Source: an uncultured Eisenbergiella sp. (GTDB lineage: Bacteria; Bacillota; Clostridia; Lachnospirales; Lachnospiraceae). Taken from it: a stretch of 64,000 nucleotides of DNA. Position 1 is the first letter of the stretch, and every line of letters begins with the position of its first letter. Below the pieces are notes generated by a model. The model saw nothing but the letters and a program-made list of their open reading frames with translations. It had not been told where the DNA came from and ran no database searches. Location: assembly GCA_910585455.1 (NCBI GenBank), contig CAJUEL010000016.1, positions 1 to 64,000 of the forward strand, read 5' to 3'. This document shows positions 1 through 7,670 of the stretch, in pieces. The position numbers and the translations under genes are program-made.

Positions 1-81
1 GTCAGTGATATGCTTATGGAAGAATTTCAGAAAATCGAGAAAGAAGAAAAGAAAACAGCGAAAAAGAAAAAACAGAAATAA
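1..81 (+). CDS. 3' end of an unidentified gene (possible integrase C-terminus)
   Basis: Only the last 26 codons are inside the window, ending at a TAA at 79-81. The tail is highly charged and lysine-rich (ends KKTAKKKKQK). It is followed at once by an intrinsic terminator and then by guaA on the other strand. The segment V-S-D-M-L-M-E-E-F resembles the stretch after the last catalytic Tyr region in some tyrosine recombinases, and an integrase would fit the guaA-proximal position, but 26 residues cannot prove it. Any other lysine-rich protein remains possible. Confidence 0.4.
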   Translation, partial: VSDMLMEEFQKIEKEEKKTAKKKKQK

Positions 82-90
82 GCATAAAAA

Positions 91-140
91 GACCTTGCCG
101 ATATTCAGTTTTCATATCTGAAAATCAGCAAGGTTTTTCT
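91..140 (+). terminator. Intrinsic terminator after the truncated first gene
   Basis: A hairpin pairs ACCTTGC (92-98) and an inner TTCAG with CTGAA and GCAAGGT (128-134), followed by a T run. It lies 10 bp after the stop codon of the first gene and points in its direction. Confidence 0.8.
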
Positions 141-258
141 TATGCCATTGATGTAATTATTTAGTGCGTGATGTTGAAAATGTTGCCAAATCGTTGCCAG
201 AGCCTAAACAAATTTGCTTGCAACCCGCATAAACACTAGCTTTCTAAAGTCCATTTCA
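141..258. other. Candidate attachment-site region at the guaA 3' end
   Basis: There is no gene here. Two copies of GTTGCCA (182-188 and 193-199) lie 4 bp apart in direct orientation, like arm-type sites of tyrosine recombinases. The region runs directly into the last codons of guaA, whose 3' end is a common insertion target of integrative elements. No second copy of an att core can be seen because the other end is outside the window. Confidence 0.4.
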
Positions 259-1551
259 TCACTCAAACTCTATTGTCGCCGGCGGCTTCGGACTCATATC
301 ATAACAAACCCGGTTCACATTCTCCACCTCCGCCAGTATCCGTCCGGTAATCCTTTCCAGCACATCCCAGTCCACCTTCTCCACGGATGCCGTCATGGCG
401 TCAACGGTGTTGATCGCGCGGATAATCACCATATATTCAAACACCCGCGCATTATTTTTCATGCCCACCGATTTAAAATCCGGCACGACGGTAAAATACT
501 GCCACACCTTTTTATCCAGTCCGACCCTGGCGAATTCTTCCCGCAAAATCGCATCGGACTCACGAACCGCTTCCAGACGGTCCCTCGTGATCGCCCCCAG
601 ACACCGGACACCCAGTCCCGGTCCGGGGAAGGGCTGACGGTAAACCATATCATGAGGAAGCCCCAGCTCCACGCCGCAGGCGCGCACCTCATCCTTGAAA
701 AGCTGCTTTAACGGCTCCACAAGCTCAAATTTCAAATCCTCGGGAAGCCCGCCCACATTGTGATGGGATTTCACCATCTTCGCGGTTTTGGTTCCACTTT
801 CGATGATGTCGGGATAAATCGTTCCCTGTCCGAGAAAATCGATTCCCGCAAGCTTTCTCGCCTCTTCCTCAAAAACCCGGATGAATTCGCCGCCGATGAT
901 TTTGCGCTTCTGCTCCGGATCAGCCACATTTTCCAGCTTGCCCAGGAAACGCTCCGATGCGTCCACATAAATCAGATTGGCATGAAGCTGGTCACGGAAC
1001 ACCTTCACCACGCTCTCGGATTCATTTTTGCGCATCAGGCCGTGATTGACATGCACGCACACGAGCTGCTGCCCGATCGCCTTGATCAGCATCGCCGCCA
1101 CCACGGACGAATCCACGCCGCCGGATAACGCCAACAGCACTTTTTTGTCGCCGACCTGCTGCCGGATCAGCTCGATCTGGTCGGTGATGAAATTTTTCAT
1201 ATTCCAGTTCGCCTCTGCCTGGCAGTCTTCAAACAGAAACTTCTTTAACGCCTCCTGTCCGGGAAGCTCATCGAATCTGGTCTCACATTTCGACTGAGGA
1301 TAGTCAATGGAAATGACCGGACACCCCAGCTCATAAACTGCAGCGCCAACCTCCACTTCCTTTCCATCCACAACGCGGTTTTTGCCGCCGTTTAAAATAA
1401 TACCCTTCAGATTGCCAAGGGCCTTTAGCTCCTCCGCCGCGATGTCGTGAGGATGAATCTCGCTGTAAACGCCGAGATCACGGATTTGGCGCGCGAGCAC
1501 AGTATTCTCTGTACTGCCCAGATCCAAAATCGCTATCAAATCCTGTTTCAT
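259..1551 (-). CDS. guaA: GMP synthase with a degenerate glutaminase domain
   Basis: Converts XMP to GMP in the cytoplasm. The 430-residue protein has a normal ATP-pyrophosphatase half: the P-loop LALSGGVDSS begins around residue 136 and the C-terminal dimerisation domain ends DMSPKPPATIEFE. The N-terminal class I amidotransferase part is only about 125 residues instead of about 190-200. It keeps the first strands (LDLGSTENT, IILNGGKN), but where the nucleophile motif (GxCYGMQ) should be it reads ISIDYPQ and then jumps to the domain end, losing the Cys and the His/Glu of the triad. Glutamine hydrolysis is therefore unlikely; it may use free ammonia or a partner. The start ATG at 1549-1551 follows AAAGGAGG; a longer reading is possible but is not homologous. 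Confidence 0.9.
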   Translation of the reverse strand: MKQDLIAILDLGSTENTVLARQIRDLGVYSEIHPHDIAAEELKALGNLKGIILNGGKNRVVDGKEVEVGAAVYELGCPVISIDYPQSKCETRFDELPGQEALKKFLFEDCQAEANWNMKNFITDQIELIRQQVGDKKVLLALSGGVDSSVVAAMLIKAIGQQLVCVHVNHGLMRKNESESVVKVFRDQLHANLIYVDASERFLGKLENVADPEQKRKIIGGEFIRVFEEEARKLAGIDFLGQGTIYPDIIESGTKTAKMVKSHHNVGGLPEDLKFELVEPLKQLFKDEVRACGVELGLPHDMVYRQPFPGPGLGVRCLGAITRDRLEAVRESDAILREEFARVGLDKKVWQYFTVVPDFKSVGMKNNARVFEYMVIIRAINTVDAMTASVEKVDWDVLERITGRILAEVENVNRVCYDMSPKPPATIEFE

Positions 1552-1588
1552 AACTCTAAACCTCCTTTTCCTGATTTCCCATATCCTT

Positions 1589-2233
1589 TTATTCCCGCAT
1601 AAAGCTTTGTAACCGTTCGCCATGTGCCCTTTCTTCCAGCACTTTCCGGAAAAATTCCAGAAATCCATCCTCCACAGCCACCTGATCCAGCTTTTCCTCC
1701 TGCAGGTCATAGAAATACTTCCCGCTCTTTGGTTCCAGCGAAAGGCTGTCCAGCGGAAATCCCTGTTTCCGCATTTTATGCGGCTTCCAGGTGAGAAGAA
1801 AACGCTCGCTTTCCATGGACGGCTCCATCGCCTCGTAAATATGTTCCTCGTCCAGGACAAGGCAAATCGCATTTTTATACCGGGCATTCAGATTTCCGTA
1901 CCGCTTTGCCAGACCGGAATAATGAGAAAGCATTTCCTCATCCGACAAATATTTCCCCTGCACAGTGCGGACATGCACCCCGGGCTGAACCTCATCCGGA
2001 ACGTTATCAAAGTACAGACCCGAATCACAGGAAAAAACCGGCAAATGGAATGCCCGATAATATGCCGTCGCCTTTTGCCGGGCATTTTCCAACGGCGTTT
2101 TTCCATCCTCCGGCACGGAAGGGATTTCACAGTTCAGATCCTCTAACCCCGTCAGCTCTATTCCCAGCTTTTCCAGCCTTCTTCTCATCGACGCAATTTT
2201 CGCAGGATTTCCTGTTCCGTATAGCAGCTTCAT
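1589..2233 (-). CDS. RdgB/HAM1-type non-canonical purine NTP pyrophosphatase
   Basis: Probable XTP/dITP diphosphatase that removes deaminated purine nucleotides from the pool. The 214-residue protein opens with LLYGTGNPAK, the family's substrate-loop motif (normally S/T-x-N-x-x-K), and has the conserved metal-site region FSCDSGLYFDN around residue 75. The ATG at 2231-2233 is preferred to a TTG 30 bp upstream because it places the motif at the normal distance from the N-terminus. It lies 37 bp upstream of guaA on the same strand, so the two are probably co-transcribed, which suits a shared purine-nucleotide role. Confidence 0.75.
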   Translation of the reverse strand: MKLLYGTGNPAKIASMRRRLEKLGIELTGLEDLNCEIPSVPEDGKTPLENARQKATAYYRAFHLPVFSCDSGLYFDNVPDEVQPGVHVRTVQGKYLSDEEMLSHYSGLAKRYGNLNARYKNAICLVLDEEHIYEAMEPSMESERFLLTWKPHKMRKQGFPLDSLSLEPKSGKYFYDLQEEKLDQVAVEDGFLEFFRKVLEERAHGERLQSFMRE

Positions 2234-2355
2234 CTCTCCTTTGCGCCCCTTCCCCTTATTCAACCCCGGCAGCCGGACCGCTTTCCTCCGCCACTCTTTC
2301 CGCTATCACCGTATCACATATCAGCCGCCTTTTCAAGTAATTTCCACAGGTTTAC

Positions 2356-2376
2356 AAAAATCCGGCGATGCCGGGT
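2356..2376 (-). terminator. Short intrinsic terminator after the GNAT gene
   Basis: On the minus strand CCGGC-atc-GCCGG is followed by ATTTTTG, directly behind the GNAT stop codon. It separates greA-GNAT transcription from the pyrophosphatase-guaA pair. Confidence 0.6.
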
Positions 2377-3149
2377 TACCGATTCATGCTTTCCACAAAC
2401 TGCGTCCTTTTCGCGGTCATTTCCACCCACGCGGGCAAAAATCCGCTTTTTATCGCGTTCCGCACGGATTTGACATTGGACCAGGCGGCGCAGTAAAAGG
2501 GAACCTTCCCACGCTCCAGAATGGCCAGTGCCAGTCTGCCGGTGAGCGCCGACGCGATGCCCTTTCGGCGATATCCGGGCAGCACATCCACGCCGATCTG
2601 CCACATCGTTTCACAATCCGCCGAGCATCCGGCAAGGCCCACGAGCTTTTCGCCATCATAGGCGCCCATGCCCAGCACGTCCAGCTCTTTTCTTTTTTCA
2701 CAAAGCGCATTTCCCCACTCCGGCAGATACAGCCCGGCAAAGTCCTCCGCATGCAGCTCTCTGATTTCAAAATCACACGCCCCTGCCCGCAGCCGCGTCA
2801 GATCCGGCAAAAAGTATTCCGCCATGAAACAGAGCTTCTCCCCAAAGGGCAGCAGAGCCTCATTGAGCACATGCAGGTTTGGCGTTTCAAAGCAATGCTC
2901 GGCCGGATACTTTTGGATATACGCCGACACGATGGACTCCAGCTCCGGATATACGGATGCCACAATGTTATTTCCGTAGGACACCAGATTGCAGGAAAGC
3001 GGCAGCTCCAGATACTTGCGCGCCGCCGGGTTTTCCCGGGAATACACGATTTTATTTTCCGTCCGCAAAAAGTCCTCCGGACCGCAGTTTAAATCAATCG
3101 CGGACTGCTCCATCGCAGTCCGCCAAATGTCCTGATTTGTCATTTTCAT
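2376..3149 (-). CDS. GNAT-family N-acetyltransferase
   Basis: Acetyl-CoA-dependent acetyltransferase of unknown substrate, 257 residues. The C-terminal half holds the GNAT core: a strand reading LVGLAGCSADCETMWQIGVDV followed by the acetyl-CoA pyrophosphate loop GYRRKGIASAL around residue 197. The N-terminal 120 residues form a separate domain, so it belongs to the longer two-domain GNAT type. It starts 8 bp after the greA stop, which implies one transcript. Two in-frame ATGs (3149 and 3143) are possible; the first is used. Confidence 0.8.
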   Translation of the reverse strand: MKMTNQDIWRTAMEQSAIDLNCGPEDFLRTENKIVYSRENPAARKYLELPLSCNLVSYGNNIVASVYPELESIVSAYIQKYPAEHCFETPNLHVLNEALLPFGEKLCFMAEYFLPDLTRLRAGACDFEIRELHAEDFAGLYLPEWGNALCEKRKELDVLGMGAYDGEKLVGLAGCSADCETMWQIGVDVLPGYRRKGIASALTGRLALAILERGKVPFYCAAWSNVKSVRNAIKSGFLPAWVEMTAKRTQFVESMNR

Positions 3150-3157
3150 ATCGTTTC

Positions 3158-3658
3158 CTAAAATCCCCGCAGCGCCTCTTCGTCCCCTTCCGTCTTATCG
3201 ATCGTCCGGATCACCACATAGTAGCCGCCGCCGTTTCCGATTTCCACAAATACCCGGTCGCCCACCTTATGTCCCATCAGCGCCTTTCCCATGGGGGACT
3301 CTGTGGAAATCAACCCTTCCAGAGAATTCTGTCGCATGGTGGTCACGATCTTATAGCTTTCCGTCTCGTCCTCCTCTTCCAGATAAACCTCCACCCGGTT
3401 GTTCACGCCCACCTCATCCGACGCGGATTCGTCCGAAATCACCTCCGCAGTCTTGATCATCCGCTCCAGAAAACGAATCCTGCTCTCGTTGGCGTTCTTA
3501 AACTTCTTGGCCGCGTAATATTCAAAGTTTTCGGAGAGATCGCCATGCGCCCGGGCTTCCTTCACATCCTCCAGCGCCTGCTTACGGACCACCAGCTTTC
3601 TGTGCTCGATCTCCTCCTCCATCTTTTTGATATCACTTTGGGTCAACTGATTATTCAT
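3158..3658 (-). CDS. greA: Transcription elongation factor GreA/GreB family
   Basis: Rescues backtracked RNA polymerase by stimulating transcript cleavage. The 166-residue length fits the family. The N-terminal coiled coil carries the tip region ARAHGDLSENFEYYAAKKFK with the acidic pair D-x-x-E that acts in the polymerase secondary channel; the C-terminal FKBP-like domain has SPMGKALMGHKVGD. GAGGAAGG precedes the ATG. It sits between GDPD (12 bp away) and GNAT (8 bp), an unusual context for greA. Confidence 0.85.
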   Translation of the reverse strand: MNNQLTQSDIKKMEEEIEHRKLVVRKQALEDVKEARAHGDLSENFEYYAAKKFKNANESRIRFLERMIKTAEVISDESASDEVGVNNRVEVYLEEEDETESYKIVTTMRQNSLEGLISTESPMGKALMGHKVGDRVFVEIGNGGGYYVVIRTIDKTEGDEEALRGF

Positions 3659-3670
3659 TTCACACCTTCC

Positions 3671-4486
3671 TCAATCCTTGGGCACAAAGCCCTCAAAAAT
3701 AAAATAGTCATAAAAGGGACGACACGCGTCCAGCTGCGCCTGGCACTTCACCGTCCACGCCACCGCAGGGCAGCCGTAAAGGCTGCGGCACAGATTTTTG
3801 GAAAACGCCCGCATCGCCCGGCAGTCATAGGCGATAAAATCCGGTCTGGTGAGGAAATTCACCAGAAGATGGCGCATCACGTAAAAGACCGGCTGGCGGT
3901 TTTTATCCTCCCGCTGGAAATTCATGGAAAGCTGCCCGCGGCAGATGGAAGGATAGTGATTGCGATACCACACAAGCGCCCGGGGATGAAAGGATTCTAT
4001 GCAGTATGTTCCTTCATAATGATTCAGAATTTCCTGCGTCCTTTCACAGATCCTGCTCTGGGCATTCTTCACCTTCAGCTCCACGATGAGCGGCACGCGC
4101 CCGTCCACCAGCTTTAACACCTCCGACAAAAGCGGAATATGCTGATCGCTCTGATAAACGGTATACTGCTGCAGCTCCTCCCAGGTGAGGCTGTCCACCT
4201 CCCTGTCCACCCTGCAAATCCTTTTCAGGTTGTAATCATGTACCACCACGACCCTGCCGTCTCTGGTCAGCTGCACATCCAGCTCAATGCCATAGCCGCC
4301 CTCCACCGCCTTCTGAAAAGCGGCGAGGGTATTTTCCGGCGCATTGGAAAGGTTATCATGCAGCCCCCTGTGGGCATAGTATACCCTGGGCATCCGCTCC
4401 GGCCTGTGGGAAAGTCTGGGGGAAATCGCGTACAGATACGCGCCCGCTGCCGCCAGCGTGGCCGGAATTCTCTTTTTATACCGCAT
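3671..4486 (-). CDS. Glycerophosphodiester phosphodiesterase family protein
   Basis: Hydrolyses glycerophosphodiesters to glycerol-3-phosphate and an alcohol. Family motifs are in order: AHRGLHDN, PENTLAAF, ELDVQLTRDG and VVVHDYNLKR, carrying the catalytic His pair and metal-binding acidic residues. A positive N-terminus (RYKKR) followed by a short hydrophobic stretch suggests a membrane anchor. The ATG at 4484-4486 has GGAGG 9 nt upstream; an alternative ATG at 4507 would overlap the carrier gene by 17 bp. It lies 4 bp after the MFS gene, so translation is probably coupled. A second, unanchored GDPD is at 46764. Confidence 0.85.
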   Translation of the reverse strand: MRYKKRIPATLAAAGAYLYAISPRLSHRPERMPRVYYAHRGLHDNLSNAPENTLAAFQKAVEGGYGIELDVQLTRDGRVVVVHDYNLKRICRVDREVDSLTWEELQQYTVYQSDQHIPLLSEVLKLVDGRVPLIVELKVKNAQSRICERTQEILNHYEGTYCIESFHPRALVWYRNHYPSICRGQLSMNFQREDKNRQPVFYVMRHLLVNFLTRPDFIAYDCRAMRAFSKNLCRSLYGCPAVAWTVKCQAQLDACRPFYDYFIFEGFVPKD

Positions 4487-4490
4487 TTGT

Positions 4491-5771
4491 TTAATCCTCC
4501 ACATCAAAATTCTCCAGAATGTTTTTCTTCATCGCAGGCTTGTTGTCCCCGTGATGCACCATGCTCATGGTGATCATCGCCGCCACCGTAAACGCACAGG
4601 CATAGGGAAACAGAGTCCTGTAAGATACGTACTGTAAAAACGCGCCCGACAAAATGGGCGTAAATATCTGCGCCGCCATGGAAAAGGTGTAATACAGTCC
4701 GGTATATTTTCCCACATCGCCGCTGCTGCACATTTCCACCACCATCGGCAGGGAATTGACGCTGACCGCAGCCCAGCCCATGCCGATCAGCGCGAATCCC
4801 ACGTTGATGACGGGATGATATTGATTGAAAAAGACCGCCGCAAAAAAGCTGATCAGCATCAGCGCCAGCCCTGCCTGGATCGTCCTTTTCCTGCCCACCC
4901 TGGCGGAAATGTATCCGATGGGAATATAGCCGATAATCGCCGCCACCGTCGCCACCATCAGGCAGTTGGCAAAGCCGCCGCCCTCCATCTGCCAGACCGT
5001 CCTGGCATAGCGGGAAAAAGCGGTCGTCACCGCATTATATGCCGCAAACCACAAAAAGATGGAAAGCAGAATCATTTTCAGGCTCTTTTTCACCTCCGGC
5101 GCAAGCTCTCCGGCAGTGTCCGCAAGCGCCTCCTCCTCCGGCTCCTCGGCAAGGTTTTGCGCCGCGATCTGCTCCGCCAGCTTTTTTTCCGGAACCGTGA
5201 GCAAAAGCAGCACCACCGCTGCCACCATCAAAAGGGCAACGCCCAGAAATACCGGCATATAATCCGGCGTTCCCTCCCCCTTGAGCAGCAGGCTGATCAA
5301 AATCAGCGTGTATACGCCTCCTATCGCGCCCATCAGATTGATGATGGCGTTTGCCTGACTGCGCAGCGGCTTCGGCGTCAGATCAGGCATGAGGGCGACC
5401 GCCGGGGAACGGTAGAGCCCCATGGAAATCAGCAGGAAAAACAGACTGACGACGAACAGCAGCAGATTCGCCTTCCTGTCCGCTATCGGCAGAAGCAGCA
5501 TGAGCACCACCGCCAGCGCCGTCCCCACCACAATGAAGGGCGTGCGCCTGCCCCATTTCGTATCCGCCTTGTCGGACAGTGCGCCCAGAAGCGGCAGCAA
5601 AAATACCGCCAGCACATTGTCCCCCGCCATGATCGCCCCGGTGATCGTCTCGTTCATATGAAACGTCCCCTGCAGGATGAGCGGCACGATGTTGTCATAC
5701 ATCTGCCAGAACGCGCTGATGGACAAAAAAGCCAGTCCGATAAAAAAAGTTCTTTTGTAATTCAGTTTCAT
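4491..5771 (-). CDS. MFS transporter, SLC45-like
   Basis: A 426-residue integral membrane protein with about 12 hydrophobic segments and the two halves expected of the major facilitator superfamily. The loop after helix 2 reads GALSDKADTKWGRRTPFI, an MFS signature A variant, and RSPAVALMPDLTPKPLRSQA is typical of the SLC45/sugar-proton carrier branch. A sugar or glycoside substrate is likely but not shown by the sequence. The loop between helices 6 and 7 is acidic (EEPEEEALADT). It is followed by the GDPD gene. Confidence 0.8.
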   Translation of the reverse strand: MKLNYKRTFFIGLAFLSISAFWQMYDNIVPLILQGTFHMNETITGAIMAGDNVLAVFLLPLLGALSDKADTKWGRRTPFIVVGTALAVVLMLLLPIADRKANLLLFVVSLFFLLISMGLYRSPAVALMPDLTPKPLRSQANAIINLMGAIGGVYTLILISLLLKGEGTPDYMPVFLGVALLMVAAVVLLLLTVPEKKLAEQIAAQNLAEEPEEEALADTAGELAPEVKKSLKMILLSIFLWFAAYNAVTTAFSRYARTVWQMEGGGFANCLMVATVAAIIGYIPIGYISARVGRKRTIQAGLALMLISFFAAVFFNQYHPVINVGFALIGMGWAAVSVNSLPMVVEMCSSGDVGKYTGLYYTFSMAAQIFTPILSGAFLQYVSYRTLFPYACAFTVAAMITMSMVHHGDNKPAMKKNILENFDVED

Positions 5772-5822
5772 ACCCCTTACCCCCTTGTGTGTGTTTGCCC
5801 GCTGCAGGTCACAGCAGCCCTC

Positions 5823-6365
5823 TCATTCCTCCTGCCTGCCCCAAAGCTCCCCTGCCCGAAATCCCAGCATCATCAGCTCCAGCATCTGCGGGTCATATTG
5901 CCTGTATTTCAAAAAATAATACAGCGTGTCCAGATAGTTCAAGAACGAACGCTTGTCTTCTCCCTTAAGCACCTGATTCGCCCGGTCCCCCACCAGAAAG
6001 GATGCGATTCTGGAAAAAACAAATTTTTCATTCACAAAGCTTAAAATATCGTCCTCCTGCTCCTTTTTTACAATTTGCAGCGGTTTTCTGCGCAGCAGCC
6101 AGAAGCTTTCATAGGAGATGACCTTGATCTCATTGATGTGATTGATCGGATGATACTTTTTCAGTCTGGACACATCGGAAAAATAATCCAGCACCGCGTG
6201 CATCAAAACCACCTCGTCCACCCGCACCGCTTCTTTTATGTGCAAACTGTCCAGAAACCGGTTACACTCCTGAAACAGGCAGGAATACCGGTTGCTGATC
6301 ACATCCTGCGTAAACTCCTGCAAAATTTCCTCATAGTTGCTGTAAATGCTCTCGATATTATACAT
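5823..6365 (-). CDS. Hypothetical protein of the alarmone-synthetase operon
   Basis: A 180-residue, mostly helical soluble protein that I do not recognise. It has no signal peptide, membrane segment or clear nucleic-acid-binding motif. It contains many aromatic and charged residues (for example ESFWLLRRKPLQIVKKEQEDD). The start at 6365 is chosen because AAGGGG lies 10 nt upstream and because it overlaps the preceding small gene by 8 bp. The position directly behind an alarmone synthetase and a small acidic protein suggests a role linked to nutrient stress, but that is inference. Confidence 0.6.
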   Translation of the reverse strand: MYNIESIYSNYEEILQEFTQDVISNRYSCLFQECNRFLDSLHIKEAVRVDEVVLMHAVLDYFSDVSRLKKYHPINHINEIKVISYESFWLLRRKPLQIVKKEQEDDILSFVNEKFVFSRIASFLVGDRANQVLKGEDKRSFLNYLDTLYYFLKYRQYDPQMLELMMLGFRAGELWGRQEE

Positions 6366-6588
6366 GGCGCGTTTCCCCTTCCAGCCGCATGATTTCATAA
6401 CACAGCTTTGTTTGCAGAAAATTGCAGTAACTGTCCATGCTCTTATCCTCCACTGTCCCGTAACGGGTCTGGGATGTATCTCCCAGTAAATGCTGCTTGA
6501 TGCTTCCCTCCTCCGTCAGGGCGATCATTTGATCCGCACTCCTGCGGACCTCTTCCGAAATACCGACAAAGCTCCTTTCTTCCCGCAT
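6358..6588 (-). CDS. Small hypothetical protein between alarmone synthetase and the next gene
   Basis: A 76-residue protein, acidic and helical, starting MREERSFVGI at an ATG preceded by AGGGAT. It overlaps the downstream gene by 8 bp, which argues that it is translated. It is not recognised. Size and position resemble a small regulator or partner of a toxin-like enzyme, but no motif confirms this. Confidence 0.5.
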   Translation of the reverse strand: MREERSFVGISEEVRRSADQMIALTEEGSIKQHLLGDTSQTRYGTVEDKSMDSYCNFLQTKLCYEIMRLEGETRHV

Positions 6589-6661
6589 ATCCCTGTTCCT
6601 TTCCCGTCCGCCCGGCCTACAATGGCAAACGGCTCCTTTGCTTCAACCCGATTGTGGACAT

Positions 6662-7594
6662 TTATCTGGAGATGACGGATAAAATGGCATCCTGCGCCGT
6701 CTGGATTTTATCCATCTCCAGCTCCGCAACCTGCTTAATCCGGCTGCCATAATCCCTGCGCACCTCCACCATGCTTCTTTTTCCTTCAAACTGTTCATCC
6801 GGCACATGCTGCAGCCTGCGGTAAAAGGAAGCCATTTCGTCTCCCATGCCTGCCAGCCGGTTTAAAAGCTCGGAAAATTCGGTCAGCATCGGATCCTTCT
6901 TTTTATAAGGGTACAGGATATGATGGTCGATCTCTCCCCATCCCTCTTCAAACAGCGTGCGCACCTGCAGCTCCAGATAGATGCCCCTGTACTTTATGAT
7001 GTAATGTACGCTGCGGTAATATTTCTGGCTGTAAATATTGTCGCTGGAAATCCAGTCCGCATAAATGTCCCCGAAGTCCCCTGACCGCATATGGACCTTG
7101 GGCGCTTCCGCCATATAATAGTCCCGGTCCTGCTCAAAATCCCGCAGGCAGTCGTGCACATACCACTCCGGCCTGTTCTCAAAGCAGGAGAGCAGATGCT
7201 TGTGGAATACCACCCAGTCCTCCCGGTACAGCAAAAGCCCCCGGAAACCGATGATATCCGTCACAAATTTCAGATAATTTTCCCGGTTCAGCTTCCAGTA
7301 CTTTAAGTAATTCTCCACCCGTCTGCGAATGATTTTCTCGATCAGGTGCTCCGCTGTTTTGATCCGGGTGCGGTAGGAGTGCAGCCCGGTTTTCTCCTCC
7401 TGATTCTCGATGATTTCCCGCACAAACATGTCCCGCACTTCGTAAAAATGCTCCAGCCTGCCCGTATAGTCCTCCGCAATCGCACACAGCTCTTCCCAGT
7501 CCAGCTCCGCCGCTTCAAACTGCGCCTCTGTCAGCGCATACTTCTCCAGAAATTTCTCTTTCTCCAAAAACACGGTTTTTCTCCCCTGTAACAT
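6662..7594 (-). CDS. RelA/SpoT-domain (p)ppGpp synthetase, small type
   Basis: Predicted to transfer pyrophosphate from ATP to GDP/GTP to make alarmones. The 310-residue protein carries the synthetase fold only: RTRIKTAEHLIEKI (about 91-104), the Mg/substrate region VTDIIGFRGLLLYRED (about 131-146) and YRSVHYIIKYRGIYLELQVR followed by EGWGEIDH (about 193-225). There is no hydrolase HD domain and no TGS/ACT region, so it is a small alarmone synthetase with extra N- and C-terminal helices. The ATG at 7594 has a weak site (AAGG); a GTG at 7573 has a better AGGGGAG 7 nt upstream and may be the true start. A strong promoter and a palindrome precede it. Confidence 0.85.
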   Translation of the reverse strand: MLQGRKTVFLEKEKFLEKYALTEAQFEAAELDWEELCAIAEDYTGRLEHFYEVRDMFVREIIENQEEKTGLHSYRTRIKTAEHLIEKIIRRRVENYLKYWKLNRENYLKFVTDIIGFRGLLLYREDWVVFHKHLLSCFENRPEWYVHDCLRDFEQDRDYYMAEAPKVHMRSGDFGDIYADWISSDNIYSQKYYRSVHYIIKYRGIYLELQVRTLFEEGWGEIDHHILYPYKKKDPMLTEFSELLNRLAGMGDEMASFYRRLQHVPDEQFEGKRSMVEVRRDYGSRIKQVAELEMDKIQTAQDAILSVISR

Positions 7595-7605
7595 TGCCTT
7601 ACAGC

Positions 7606-7638
7606 GTAAATAAGCTCACTTTCAGTTCGCTTATTTAC
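7606..7638 (-). promoter_or_regulatory. 33-bp palindrome, candidate operator or leader hairpin
   Basis: Perfect 10-bp arms GTAAATAAGC (7606-7615) and GCTTATTTAC (7629-7638) are separated by 13 bp, and the inner part also pairs (ACT/AGT), so 13 of 15 positions of each half match. It covers the predicted transcription start of the alarmone synthetase gene, as a repressor operator would. Read as RNA it would form an AU-rich 5' hairpin just before the start codon. Confidence 0.7.
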
Positions 7639-7641
7639 TTC

Positions 7642-7670
7642 ATTATATTTCACCCATTCCGCAAAGTCAA
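7642..7670 (-). promoter_or_regulatory. Strong sigma-70/SigA promoter of the alarmone synthetase operon
   Basis: The -35 box TTGACT (7670-7665) and -10 box TATAAT (7647-7642) are separated by exactly 17 bp. The -35 box overlaps the stop codon of the upstream GTPase-nuclease fusion gene, so the synthetase can be expressed apart from it. Confidence 0.8.
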
